Under the pieces are notes generated by a model. It was not told the origin of the DNA. It saw only the letters and a list, made by a program, of their open reading frames with translations, and ran no database searches. This document shows positions 49,502 through 61,255 of a stretch of 64,000 bases of DNA, piece by piece. Source of the DNA: Archegozetes longisetosus (Eukaryota; Arthropoda; Arachnida; Sarcoptiformes; Trhypochthoniidae); contig JAEMBT020000002.1 of the NCBI GenBank assembly GCA_018873245.2, forward strand, positions 4,406,001-4,470,000. Direction: 5' to 3'. The position numbers were made by a program, and so were the translations under genes. Numbering within the stretch: position 1 is the first letter of the stretch; each line of letters starts with the position of its first letter.

Positions 49502-51575
49502 CTACTTCTCACAGTTTTTTAACTTAAAAAGTGAGAAATCTAAAAATTTGACCAAATTGCTTCCTGAATAATGAGTTATTTTATTTAGTTTAATTGTAGC
49601 TCAAAGCAATGATTTCTGGTAAAATCATTCAATACTTACAGTACAAGAGACCACAAAATCTCCACTGGTAAGTGAATGCAAAGAAAAGCTGATTTCAAAC
49701 CTTCTTCCTAGCATAAGTATAATATTTCAAATATTCGTTTATCGATCTCTTTTGTTATTTAGTAGTCTTAGAGAGAATATAAAGTTACTATAATTACTCA
49801 AGAGATTAGGTGAAACAGATAGTTATTTCAGCTTCATTCCGATTGATTTCCTAATAAACTTTTTTCTCTCAATCTTCAATCACGTCTACTTGAGTTATGC
49901 AACCATCAGTTAAGTTTACAAGTTTAGAAGTTAGTTTTGGTTTTTAGTCGATTGCTTCACTTAGAGAATATGCTGTTCTCAAGCTCTCAAACAGATTATC
50001 ACAATATCAATATTGAAAAAGAATATTTTAAATTCACTCTTAAGAATACTTTTTCAAGTTTATTCAACTAATTGCGTGTCTTCGTGGTATATATTATCTG
50101 ATCGACGATGTTTTGAGTCAAATCGGATGTCTTATGAGACTGACTGGTGGGCTATGTTATCGTAAATGACCAATAATTCTGAATAGTAAGCGCAAGCGTC
50201 AAAAAGAATCAGAATGGATATCAAGTGGAACTTATTTGAATACATTAATAATCAATTTCCAGTCTAAACTATCACAGGGTTCAGTGAAAATATGTCATTT
50301 AGCCCACAAGCATCAGTTAGGGCTTAAAATTTTAATCATTAGTTAATGGTTTGCTTTGCAAATGTTTACTTTAGACTCTAAAATTTTACTCTAAACTGTT
50401 TCTAATTGTAATCTATACTTGATCATTTCAAAATGATGCATAGCTACGAGAAATGACACCTTCTTATGCAAAAACTTCTGTTTCTGTAATAGTTCATATA
50501 ATATAAAAATTATTTTTTAGTCGTTTTAGGCAACAAAGGGATTCATAATTCAAAATTAAGTTAAAACTCATACCCATGACAAGCAGGATGACATGGCAAC
50601 GCTGCCTTTCACGTAACTATGCATCATTTTAGTGTCCCGAACTCTATTTAGTAATCCAGTAATTCGACTTAATCTGTTTTGCATTTCGTAAATTTGCTAA
50701 ACATAGAAAACAATGCCTTGTTTAAAATTAGAATAATTTTCTATAGAATATTCAATACTACAGTATTCCAAAGCCCCAGAGTATCATTGGCTTCTTGTTT
50801 AACTTGCATTCAATTTTAGCATTCCTTAAATGTTGGGATTTTTACATTACGAGATCTGAAAAACTTTTCAATCGCTGCAGGAAAATAAACACTTCTCGCC
50901 AACAGAGCTGATAGACTTAACTAAAGCTCTTCCATTCCATAAGTACTGAAAATTCAGAAATTGTCATAAGCATCAACTTTAATAAATTTATAGTACCCAT
51001 AAGTATTGAATTTATTATTGAATTTATTAAACATTATTTCAATTAAAAATTTTCTTTCATAATTATAATATTTATTTACAGTATTTATGATTTAAGAAGA
51101 TGATTTCCAATATAAAATGTTTTACAAATGTAACAAATCTTATAGAAAAATACTGTATGTAAAACACTAAATAAGCCTTCATTTTTGTTGAACACATGTA
51201 ATGAACTTATTCTTTGCACTTGTTCATATTTTTACACATTATTTAGCAAAAAATATATATGCAAAAAGCTGTCAAAATGTGAAAAATATTGATCACGACT
51301 AGTCAAAACTTAAAGTGTTGTAGAGAGCTCCTTTAAAAAACAAAGCAAAACAGTTTGGAACTGATAGTTGCACTCATGAAAAATTTTGCTCACTAAATGT
51401 TGGAAATTAAGAATAAGGACTGACTATCTGCAGAACTTATTCAAACTTTGGTAACATAACAAAGAAATCTAATTTAGAGTCAAACAAGTCACGAATAATA
51501 TACAATTTGAGAAGTGATAATGCATTAATAAAACAAAAAAACAAATATACTATATTTTGAAGATCTGATTAGCTT
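49502..51575. other. Spacer between GPCR and CHTOP-like gene
   Basis: No gene seen. It contains the GPCR promoter side and the 3' flank of the CHTOP-like gene; TTTATT motifs near 51,010 and 51,070 are possible minus-strand poly(A) signals. Confidence 0.45.
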
Positions 51576-52604
51576 TCAATCAAACACATTAGTGACGACT
51601 TGATTCTTATTAACATTAGTTTTCTTGATTTGTGCCATATATCTATCCAAATCCATATCGAGTTCATCCTTCTCCTCGCATTCGGTCTTAATAGAAATAA
51701 CATTCTTGTCTTTATTCTGCATATAGTTTTCAATATCCATATCGAGACTCTGTTTGAGATCATCTTCATTTTGTTTTAATTGCAATCTTTTTCTCCAACC
51801 CGGACCACCAAAACCTCCGAACATTTTCTTATGGTCCAATACTTTAATACCATTATTGAGATTATTATTGGCATCACTAACAGAATCGTCATTGTTATTG
51901 TGACCATTCGTAATGTCACCTAAAGCTAACTTCAATTTCTTTGTTCTTTTCACTTCAGCCATGTATAGATCTATCTCAATGTCCAGCTCTTGTCTTGACT
52001 TCCGCGGACCCGCTCTATACTTGCGATAAAGTAATGGCAAGTAGAGCAACTTTTTGGCCGCCAGTAATTTTCCGAACTTTTCAGACCAACTTTTAGTCGT
52101 GTTGAGTCGAGTTCGCGCTTCTCTGAGTCTAGTCTTCGCCGGAACATAAGCCATTCCTAAGCGATTAGCGATCGATCTCTTCTTCAACTTATTAGCTAAA
52201 CTCAACAGAATCTTACGATTTTGTGGTCGATTTATCATAGAATTGGAGTTGAGTTTGCTTTCTATTCAGAACAATTAGACTAATAATTAATCGATTAAAC
52301 TGAAAAATCAGTGCAAACCTATGTCGATATCTTCGTACTGCTGTTCATCTTCATCGTCCTCTTCGTCACCTTCGAAGACAACCCCCATTTGATGACTAAC
52401 TTGTTGGAGGTGTTGAAATCGATCGTTGAGTCTCAATCTTTTGTTTGAACCTTCAATTTTGATTCCGTTGTTGTCTGAAATTCTCTTTCTTCGTAGTTTG
52501 ACTTTTTCCACAACTGTTTGAACTGATTTTTCCCGAATCGGTTCACTTTTGTGAAACGTTTCTTCGATGAAAATTGCTTCCAAGTCGTCATCGAATTCAT
52601 CCAT
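51576..52604 (-). CDS. CHTOP/FoP-like mRNA export factor (323 aa)
   Basis: Two exons: 52604-52319 and 52261-51576, with a 57-bp intron (donor GTTTGC, acceptor TGAATAG) in phase 1. The N-terminus is acidic (MDEFDDDLEAIF) and includes RLNDRFQHL, resembling the LNERF motif of CHTOP. The middle is basic (KLKKRSIANRLG, KTRLREARTRL). Three C-terminal copies of the FoP motif follow: ELDIEIDLYM (about 186-195), SLDMDIENYM (267-276) and ELDMDLDRYM (295-304). In known CHTOP proteins this motif region contacts the TREX mRNA-export machinery in the nucleus. Unlike vertebrate CHTOP there is no long Arg-Gly-rich region; only GGFGGPG appears. UIF/FYTTD1-like adaptors are an alternative name. The gene is head to head with the GSK-3-like gene, 939 bp apart. 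Confidence 0.72.
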
Positions 52605-53543
52605 TTGTTCGATTTTTTGCGATTCAAATTTTTATAGTATTGCAATATTGTTTGAGTAACTGTTATGTAATAAAACAAAATAAAACGAAAGAGACACCAA
52701 TTGAAATTTGAATAAAAGGCACAAATAACAAGTTTTGGTTCACGTGCTCTTAATCGTACTATAGACAAATTACGTTCTGTTGGCAAATAAGGCTTTTCGA
52801 TATCCAGTTAATCTATTATCATCCTTTTCTAAGTTTTTTCATATTTGATTCGGGTTTTTAAACTTTGGTTTTATCTAAGTTTGTCAAATCTCAATCTCAG
52901 TTTAATTATTTGACCCGAAAGTTTTCTACAGAAATTAGTCATAACTTTATTTGGTTTTTTCTTTCAAACAAAAAAGTTTTCTTTCAACTCAAACTAAGAC
53001 GTAGTTTAATATTAGAAGAAATATTCAATTTTTTGTAACTTAAACTTATTTGTGAGTACCATTCGAATAGCAATTAGCTTATAGTTTCTTACTTAAAAAA
53101 GTTACAAACGTTCGGTTGCGTGACTTCCCTCTATTTAGTACATTCTGTTTGGCAGAAAACCCCGTTTTAGACAGATTAAAACAGAATCATTGCACTCCAG
53201 ATCTGGGGTTAAAAATGACAGAAAAGGTCAATAAATTCAATGTTTAACATTTATAATCAAACATAAATTCATTAACAAAGTAAAGAACAATCAATACAAA
53301 AATTAAAAAAAATTTCTTTTCGCCAAATATTGATTCAATTTTAGTGCATACAACAGAATGAATCAGTTTCATTCATTTCAAAAATATTTCAAACTTGTTT
53401 AGGGCTTTTCTAACTTTACTTTCAGGGACGAAAACCGTTTGAATGAAAATGAAATCAAAATGATTTGCATTTGATTGAAAAGTATTTGATTAGAGAATAT
53501 GTAAAATACATTAATTAGGAAGAAATTAGTATTAATTATAGAA
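52605..53543. promoter_or_regulatory. Shared divergent promoter region
   Basis: This 939-bp gap separates the start codons of the CHTOP-like gene (-) and the GSK-3-like gene (+), so both promoters must lie in or near it. No TATA box is obvious next to either start. The open frame at 52,433-52,786 is a shadow. Confidence 0.4.
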
Positions 53544-55187
53544 ATGATGTTAAGTAATGAACGCCAAGCACAACAGTCATCTCAATCGCAACAATTATCG
53601 ATGAATGGAAGACTAGGGCTGAGTTCGAGTCAATCGTCATCGCAGTCACAGACATGTCCACAGACAGGACAATCACTTCAACCAATAATTAAAGTGAAAG
53701 CTATTCAATGCAATGGTGTTCACAAAGAAGTGGATCTCTACTACCGAATGGGTATTTATTTGAGACTTAATTAGACATGAATAATGCTCAAATATCTAAA
53801 GACTGGCAATGGTGTTTATTCTTGAATTGTAGGTGAAATCCACGATAAGGGAGCGTTTGGGGCTGTATTTACCGCACATTTGCCTCAATTCAATAATCAA
53901 AAAGTTGCCATAAAACAGGTCCTTCAGGACAAGAGATACAGAAATCGCGAATTACCACTGACCACATCTTTGAAACACTGCAATATCGTGACGCTTTTAT
54001 TTTTCTTTCTGAAACCATCCAATCAGGTCTTCATTAGAATCTTATTTGAAGCGTTTTTATCTAACTTATTGTTGTATCGATAGAAATCCGATGAATTGTA
54101 TCTGAATTTAGTTTTGGAGTTTATGCCCGAAACTGTCAGCCTTTTGATCAAGAAGCACTGCAAGACTCGAACAGCTGTTCCCATCTTTACGATAAAAGTC
54201 TGTATGTATCAGATATTTCGAGCTTTAGCCTACATTCACTCGATGGGTATCTGTCACCGGGATATTAAGCCAAATAACTTACTACTTGATCTCAGGACTG
54301 GTGTCCTCAAAGTCTGCGATTTCGGAAGGTTTTAATACATTTATATCTAAATAATTATCTATATAATGAGAAAACTTTATTTGATTCCAATCAAGATTTT
54401 TGGAAGCAAATGAGTTAAGGTTTGTTTTAATGATTGATTTAATCCAATTGTTTGTATTATATAATTAGTGCCAAACATTTAGTGAGTGGAGAGCGGAATG
54501 TGTCATATATATGCGCGCGTTATTATAGAGCACCTGAACTACTATTTGGAGCTACAGATTATACTAATATGATTGGTATTGATTTTAACACACATTTGAC
54601 TCAAATGATTGTATAGCTGTTGATAAAATGACATTTATTTGAAATTACCTTTAGATGTCTGGTCGGCCGGTTGTGTTTTCTCGGAGCTATTATTGGCTGA
54701 ACCAATATTTCATAGCGACAATGGAATCGATCAGTTAGTTATGATAATAAGCAAATTAGGGACACCAAACAAGGAACAAATCTATGAACTAAATAGCAAT
54801 TATGTTAAGTATGACTTCCCGCAAATCAAAGCTCGACCGCTGCAGTCATTGTTTCCGCCACGAACACCAACAGAAGCGATTGACTTGATTTCAAAACTGT
54901 TTGAGTACAAGCCATCGGCTCGTATTCGACCACTTCAAGCATGCGCTCATTCTTTCTTTAATGAACTGCGAGAACCGGGCAAAAAGTGGATTAATCGTGA
55001 ATTACCGCCTCTTTTTAACTTTACTGAACATGAGCTTAAGATAGAGCCTGCTCTTAACTCTATTTTAATTCCGAACCATATTCAAAGATGTGTTGGCGAT
55101 GGTTCCACTTCTAATGCAGCCCCATCGGAAAGTAATTTGATCTCAAACGGATTGAGTTTTGAATCTAATACTAATAATACGTTTTGA
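53544..55187 (+). CDS. Divergent GSK-3 (shaggy-like) protein kinase (428 aa)
   Basis: Five exons: 53544-53751, 53833-54026, 54084-54328, 54469-54575 and 54655-55187; introns of 81, 57, 140 and 79 bp all keep frame. A Gln/Ser-rich N-terminus precedes a full kinase domain: VAIK K97, R108-E109 (NREL), HRDIKPNN (192-199), DFG (213-215), SAK K218, VSYICARYY with Y229, RAPE, DVWSAGC and the GSK-3 tail [12 protein letters not shown]108, R193 and K218 equal the phosphate-binding trio that reads primed substrates, and Y229 equals the activating tyrosine. The glycine loop is DKGAFG where GSK-3 has GNGSFG, so its first glycine is lost. The N-terminus has no RxRxxS site for Akt-type inhibition. It looks like a paralogue, not the canonical gene. 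Confidence 0.9.
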
Positions 55188-55421
55188 TGGACATTCTTTT
55201 ACTAAATTTTCTAACTTTTGTCAGGCATTTAACTTATCCGAAAATATAGGAATTGTAAATAACTTTAATAATCATCTCGATAATTGTGACAATGTTTTAT
55301 ATCTACGACATCGAATTTTTTAACCTTCTTATTTATGCTTTTTTAACTTCAAAGTTCATAATTAAAGTTTTTAATAAGTTTCCAATGCTTTGTTCTAACT
55401 ATTCATACAATTGAAATTTTT

Positions 55422-55427
55422 AATAAA
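55422..55427 (+). terminator. Poly(A) signal AATAAA of the GSK-3-like gene
   Basis: AATAAA 235 bp after the stop codon and before the next gene. The 409-bp gap (55,188-55,596) otherwise holds only 3' untranslated DNA and the start region of the following gene. Confidence 0.45.
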
Positions 55428-55596
55428 TTATTATTGAATAACGAAGGGGAAAGAGTTTCAACAATGGGTGCATCAAATCCAAAATTGCAGAAAATCCGTT
55501 ATTGATTTATTAATTATTGTTTCATTCAAATCGGATCTATATCTGGAGTTAGCATAAGTTTTCACTTTTGAAACTTCATATTTTAAACGACAGCAA

Positions 55597-56521
55597 ATGG
55601 AAATGGCTGCAAATCCTAGTGATAAGAAGTTCATGAATAATATGATCAATGATAATGGTATCAAATCTAGATCCTTTAGTCCTTCTCCTTCAATAAGAAG
55701 CAGTAATATTGAAGATAGTGACGAAAAAGAATTTTACGATTCGAGAATCATTTCATTGAATAAAAATGAGTTATCAAGAGTTAAACCAGTAAATTTCCCA
55801 CAAGATTCGAAACGAAATCAGGAAAAAGAAAAATTAGATCAATTAATAACTAGCGAAATAAATGTGAATAAAGCGAAAGAGACAGTTGTCTTTAAGGTCA
55901 AGATCGAAGATCTTTTAAATAAGAATCCGTTTCAATCCATCAAAACAGTTGCATTTAACTTAAGTCTAGCAGCTATGTCAATTTCTGTACTCATTTTATT
56001 TTATTCTGTTTTCAATGCGTTTCGAGATTGGATTTTCAATAAATCCTCTTATTTAACTCGTGACGAAAATTGGGTTTTATTCATTCACTCTGTGATCATA
56101 ATACTGACTCAATTAGTGCTTCGTTGGGATATCTATTACTGTTCTATCGGCAGAGAAAAAGACAGAAATTTGACATTTCATTTCACATCTTTCACAGTTT
56201 TGCTCTTTGCTGAGTTTCTATTTATTACGAGAATTTTATTTGTTTTGTATCCAAAAAGAGGTAAGTTTTAAATTGATCCCTTAAATTCTTAATTGGATCC
56301 TGCAGATATTTTCTAACTCTTTCTCAACTTTTGCTGAAGGTTTGACGTTTTGGACTTATTTATTACTAATGTTATGTATGATAAGGTTTGTTATTCAAAT
56401 ATTTATATTGACTGCAATCAAGATAGCAAAACGTGAATTGGACGACAAAAAAATAAAACTAGCGATACTGAAGGAAATGCAAAAGTTTGAACAACAGCAA
56501 AATATTAATTCAATATCATGA
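55597..56521 (+). CDS. Unrecognised four-helix membrane protein (281 aa)
   Basis: Two exons, 55597-56260 and 56340-56521, meet in phase 1 (AGAG|GTAAGT ... GCTGAAG|GT), removing 79 bp. Residues 1-115 are polar and Ser/Lys/Asp-rich, with a Ser-Pro patch (RSFSPSPSIRSS) suited to phosphorylation. Four hydrophobic segments follow at about 118-140, 159-176, 193-216 and 223-245. The tail is a charged, probably coiled helix (KRELDDKKIKLAILKEMQKF) ending in Gln/Asn. There is no signal peptide, so the N-terminus is probably cytosolic. I recognise no family. The four-helix layout could suit a nuclear-envelope or ER protein, but that is a guess. It lies 410 bp behind the GSK-3-like gene on the same strand. 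Confidence 0.7.
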
Positions 56522-57330
56522 TTCCAGACAAAAATTAAACATTAACCAACTTCTCTTCTCATCAACCGGAAAGAATCTTGGTTTTAATGAAAATTTCAAT
56601 TATTCAAACTGAGAAGTAAAATTTTTATCAGATTTTTGTTTATTCGATAAGTTAAAATATGCCCAAAAGTCAGATACAGTTGAATGAACTGCTTTTAGCT
56701 TAGCATTGCTGTGCCTGAAACAAATGTCTGATAAAGATAAAATATATTCTTTCACGTATAGCATTAATAATAGCATTTGTAGACTGTACCATAGCCCTAA
56801 AAACACTCAGAGTTTTAATAATTTTGGATGAATCAATACTATGCAGGTATAGTCGACTACTTGACATTAGTGCTTTACACAAAAGTATATATCTCGCTAT
56901 TTTTTCAGAAATTTGTTTCAGGCATAGTACTTCACAAACCGTTTTACTTTATCTTAGTTCAAGACAATAATTTATTTGAAATCATACTTTACACGAGCTT
57001 CGGTTACATTTCTCATTATAAAGAGTACTGTCGTAGTCAGCTATACCTGTTTGGGGGGCTATAATTCTGAAATTTTTCAGTCAGAATTAAATTTAAAACA
57101 ATATAATTTACTATTACAATGATTTTTAGCAAACTCAATAACAAAATTAAGCTTAAAGATACCAATAAATATGTTTTTTCAAAATAATAATAATAATTAG
57201 TTGTGATTAAAAAATGGTTGAAAAAGTGTCGAAGAGGGGTTCCGCAACCCCATTGAATGCGGCCTTAAAACACCGATTTGTCTGGGAATATTTATATTGA
57301 TAAAGAAGCTCAAAATAATGCTTCTACGTT
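56522..57330. other. Intergenic, no gene seen
   Basis: 3' flank of the membrane-protein gene. Short frames on both strands show no coding character. Confidence 0.45.
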
Positions 57331-57467
57331 AAAATGTCGCCCCAAAAATGTCGCCGTAAATAATGTCGCCATACAAAAAATATCTCCATACAAGAAATAT
57401 CTCCATACAAAAAATGCCATACAGAAAAGGTCGCCTGTAAAAAATGTTGCCATTAAAAAATGTCGTT
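57331..57467. repeat. Imperfect minisatellite of AAAATGTCGCC-type units
   Basis: About eight degenerate units with a core of AAAA(A)TGTCGCC(A)TACA occur head to tail over 137 bp. Some have changed to ATATCTCCATACA. The open frame across it (57,278-57,469) is a repeat artefact. Confidence 0.75.
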
Positions 57468-58128
57468 AGTATCATTTGATCCTTACGATAAAAAAAATCT
57501 AGCGAAAGACTAATTTTTCCATTGCCTACTATGAATGAGCTTTCTTGCTAAGAAGGCTCAGATCATACTCCGATTCATGTATTCTATTAATCATTTTGTG
57601 CAATTAGTAAATTTTATTTTATTACTATAATAAAATAAAAAATGATCTTGCTCTAATAACATATTTTCAAATCTATTTTACTCTTGTTAATTTTACTTTG
57701 AATAATTTTCGAAAATTATTTGAGACTATCTTATTTTCGAATATTAATGTATTTAAGCAATGAACAGAAATATTGCTACTTTTAAGGCCTAGGGCATCAC
57801 AAATTCTTCATATCGACAGTTATTGTATTCAATTTCAGTTCAAAGTGAAATTATTTTGAAAACAACGATTCACAATTCAGGAATACATCCTATCATTGGA
57901 TTGGATAGATGTCATTTAATATCTATTTTGCTGACACATGAGTAGCACTTTAATATTCATTCCTATTTTGCAGTTAATGCTGTTTTTGCTTTATTAAATA
58001 AATCGGCTTCAAATGAGCTCAGCCTCAAGTTCAACAGATTGAGCTTGAGCTGATCTTTATCGTAGCCTGAGCTTGAAGCTCGAGCTTGTAAGCCTGAAGC
58101 GCAGAGCAGCTCAAAGTGCAGCTCAGCT
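57468..58128. other. Spacer left of the hAT element
   Basis: No gene. At 58,018-58,128 there are many AGCTC/GAGCT motifs (AGCTCAGCCTCAAG, GAGCTTGAGCTGA, GAGCTTGAAGCTCGAGC), a dense short-motif cluster like the subterminal repeats of a second element directly against the hAT end. Confidence 0.5.
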
Positions 58129-58318
58129 TAGTGATGAACAAAAGTCCAAAAGTCTCGTTTTTCCACTAGACTTTGGACAAGACGTCTCGAAAATCTTGTG
58201 GACCTGAGACATGAACTTTAGACCTCAAAATTAGATTTCAATTATTATTGTTAAAAACTGATTTTTACATAATTTTAATAATTTGAAATGGTTTTATGTT
58301 AAATTTACGTAATTATAA

Positions 58319-60077
58319 CTACTGGTTAAAATAATTGGACCACGAATCGGCTAACATTAACGCCTTAATTGATTTCTTTTCCAATCGATTACGTTTTCTC
58401 GTAATCAAATCTCCAGCTTTGGAGAATACTTGTTCACTCGGTACACTTGTAGCTGGAATTGTGATATAATCAAATGCCATTTTCGATATATTTGGGAAGC
58501 AATCTTTGTTTTTGATCCACCAGTCAACTGGATCTATTGAGTAATCTTCCAACGATTTTTCAAAATAAGTTTTCAGTTCATCACTTTCATCCATCTTTTG
58601 TTTCATGTATAGCGATTATATGAAACTATTAGGCTCTAGTGTCTAACTTTTATCACGAGATATGACATATGCTTTATAGTTAGTATTAAAATTGTATTCA
58701 AACTTTTCTTTAATTTTCTGAAAATGATCCCTTTTTCAAAAAATTCAAGCTTTAACCGCGGGTCAAGAATAGATGCGAATATCACGATATCATTATTTAG
58801 TTCTGTTTTATATTTTAATAATTTTTCTTTAATATTTAGAGAGCATTCTTTAAAAACTTCTTTCGATTCATATTCTTTTAAATGTGAGAGCAATTTGTCA
58901 AAAATAGGCAGAACTATTGTCAGTGTCGGATAACTAGATCCCGACATCAAAACAGTTGACTCATAAAAGGGTTGTAGAAATCGCTTTAATTCTTCATATT
59001 TGCCCCATAAATTGTTATCTACATTTTTACCCTCAAATCCTTCCTTCTGAGTCAAACAATTTAAACTTTGTTTTAATATAAGAGCCCTCTCAATCATTTC
59101 ATACGTAGAATTCCATCGTGTTTCCACATCTACTTTCGGTTTTAAGGTTTTCAATTTTAGCACACGTGATACCTCATTCAATTATTGCAGCCTTTTAGGA
59201 GAAATTTTAATAAAATTTATTAATGAACGCAAAGGTTTTATAATATTAATCAAATCCAATCCGTGCTTGACACTCAAATTTATAATATGTGCAAAACAGC
59301 GGAGATGTATGTTTTTTGGTGTATTGTAATTCTCATTTAACCATAATTGCAACTCTTGTATTCCTTTTATATTATTGCTCGCATTATCAGTTGTTATAGC
59401 AATAATTTTATCCAATAATCCAAACTCTTGAATGACTCCTTGCAATTTAACTTTAATGTCTTCTCCCTTACGAGTGTATGGAATCAACGAAAAGTCTAAA
59501 AGCAAATGTTGAAGTTCCTTATGAAAATAATGAGCAGTTACACATACGGCTGTTGACTGATTGATGTCCATATGTCAGTCGTGAGCGAAACTTTTGAATT
59601 TAAATTGTTCATTTCTATAATAATTTTATCTTTTAAATCATTACACTTTTGAAGACAATTTCTTTGAACTATAATTCTTGATGGGATTATAACATCAGGT
59701 TTGATATACTTAATCATTGATATGAATGACGGCTCAGAAACAATAGAAAACGGATGTTGCCCTTTAATAATGAACTCAATTAAGTAGTCACTAAAAGTTT
59801 TGCCATTTTGATGTTTAAAAAACTTCTCTATAAGAACGACATTTTTTGACTTTTCATGACGAGTGATATGTTTCTTTAGTGCATCAACACTTGTTTTGGC
59901 ACTATATTGAGTGTCACAAAATTTACATTTAATTTTTGTTTTATCTCCGATAACTTCGAAGTTATCCCATTTCCAACAGATTCTAGTTTTTAATCTAGTT
60001 TCACTCAGATCAGATTTATCATATTCTTGATTACTTAGATTTTCAATATCATTCAAATTAATACCATTCTCTGCCAT
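58319..60077 (-). pseudogene. hAT transposase with BED zinc finger, frameshifted
   Basis: Four consecutive open segments spell one transposase: 60077-59538 starts with ATG and has a BED zinc finger (CKFCDTQYSAKTS ... HITRH) and then the catalytic-core start TTDIWTS; 59571-59185 continues with ITTDNASNN and RCFAHIINLSVKHGL; 59181-58636 has VETRWNSTYEMIERAL; 58606-58319 has the dimerisation region (TSVPSEQVFSKAGDLITRKR). The first and second are out of frame with each other, the second and third are in frame but split by one TAA (59,184-59,182), and the fourth is frameshifted again. The transposase would cut and paste the element; as it stands it cannot be made as one chain. Confidence 0.9.
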
Positions 60078-60691
60078 TTTATTAAAATTTAGCGATTTAT
60101 TAACAAAAGAAATAAAACACTTTTTTGAACTATTAAGTGGTTTCTAACGATGAACATAAATGAGTATATTAAACCTAATTAACGAAAGATAGCTATAGAT
60201 AAGAGTGCTCTAAACTAATGGGCGAATTTTAGACATATGTAAGCATACATTAAATCCCTAGAAAGTAATTTTGCAGATATTTTAACTTTACGTTTGCAAA
60301 AATTAGCAAAAGTTGATTAAAGTTGAATATTTGTCCAGAAGTGTGAAAAGCTATGGGCAAAGTATGAACAAAAGTCCAAAAGTCTATTTTTTCCATTAGA
60401 CTTTGAACGGGACGTCTCGAAGGTTTTGTAGACCTGAGACATGGATTTCAACAGATATCCGAGACTTTGACGTGGACTATGGACGTCTGGATGTCCACGT
60501 CCGGTTATCATATATGAAGCGGGGACTCTCATTGACTCATTATGAACTATTGACTCCTTATGGAGTCATTTGTTTATTAACGCCCCCTTATCGTATTCAC
60601 ATTCAAATATACGTGTTATCAATTATTTAAAAATATTTATATTTTAAAATTTAAAATATGAAGATTAGATCCATGATTAGAAATAGGTAAA

Positions 60692-60692
<1 letters not shown>

Positions 60693-60735
<43 letters not shown>
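60693..60735. repeat. (TAA)14 microsatellite
   Basis: An uninterrupted run of TAA units inside the hAT-bounded segment. It is followed by long AT-rich near-palindromes (60,758-60,830). Confidence 0.9.
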
Positions 60736-60736
<1 letters not shown>

Positions 60737-61255
60737 TTTTATCTACTGTTTATTTAATATTGATATTATTAATATTATTAATTTTAATAATTAACAATTA
60801 ATAATATTAATATTAAGTAAATAATAAATAAAAAATATTATTATTATAAAATTAAAGAGAATGACAATGTCGTGATAATAGTGATGATAATGATAGTGCT
60901 TGTGGTGTGATGGTTCGGGTGCTAATGGCACTACTGGTGTTGAAATCTAAAGAAGTAGGCTACAGGTGTTACAGGTGTCGTAGGTGTTAAAGGTTCAATG
61001 GATTATATAGAGGAAATTAGTAAACAGAGGTAGTATATTTCTTATTTTTAGATACAAGACTCAAAGTTAGTGGAAGTTTTTAGAGATCAATGGTAATCAA
61101 CGGGAGTCAATGGGAGTCAATAAGGGTCAAAGATTAGGGGTCGTTGTAAAAGCTAAAAGAAAATGAGTCTGTTTTGACAAAGTTGATCTCAGGTCCCCGC
61201 TTCATATATGATAACCCCACGTCCAAAGCTTGGACGTTCATTTTGTTCATCACTA

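Larger units (their letters stand above)
58129..61255 (-). mobile_element. Decayed hAT transposon, 3.1 kb
   Basis: The outer ends are a 15-bp perfect inverted repeat, TAGTGATGAACAAAA at 58,129-58,143 and its complement at 61,241-61,255. Flanking 8-mers (GCTCAGCT and TGAATTAG) do not match, so no target duplication survives. The broken transposase gene lies inside on the minus strand. An 80-bp copy of the left end recurs in the same orientation at 60,364-60,444 (GTCCAAAAGTCT ... GACGTCTCGA ... GACCTGAGACATG). A 24-bp perfect inverted pair at 60,505-60,528 and 61,193-61,216 shares ATCATATATGAAGCGGGG. The right 0.9 kb may therefore be a separate non-autonomous hAT copy joined to the larger one. 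Confidence 0.8.

Noticed and set aside
57278-57469. 63-codon frame rich in Lys, Asn and Val
   Set aside because: Translation of the TGTCGCC minisatellite.
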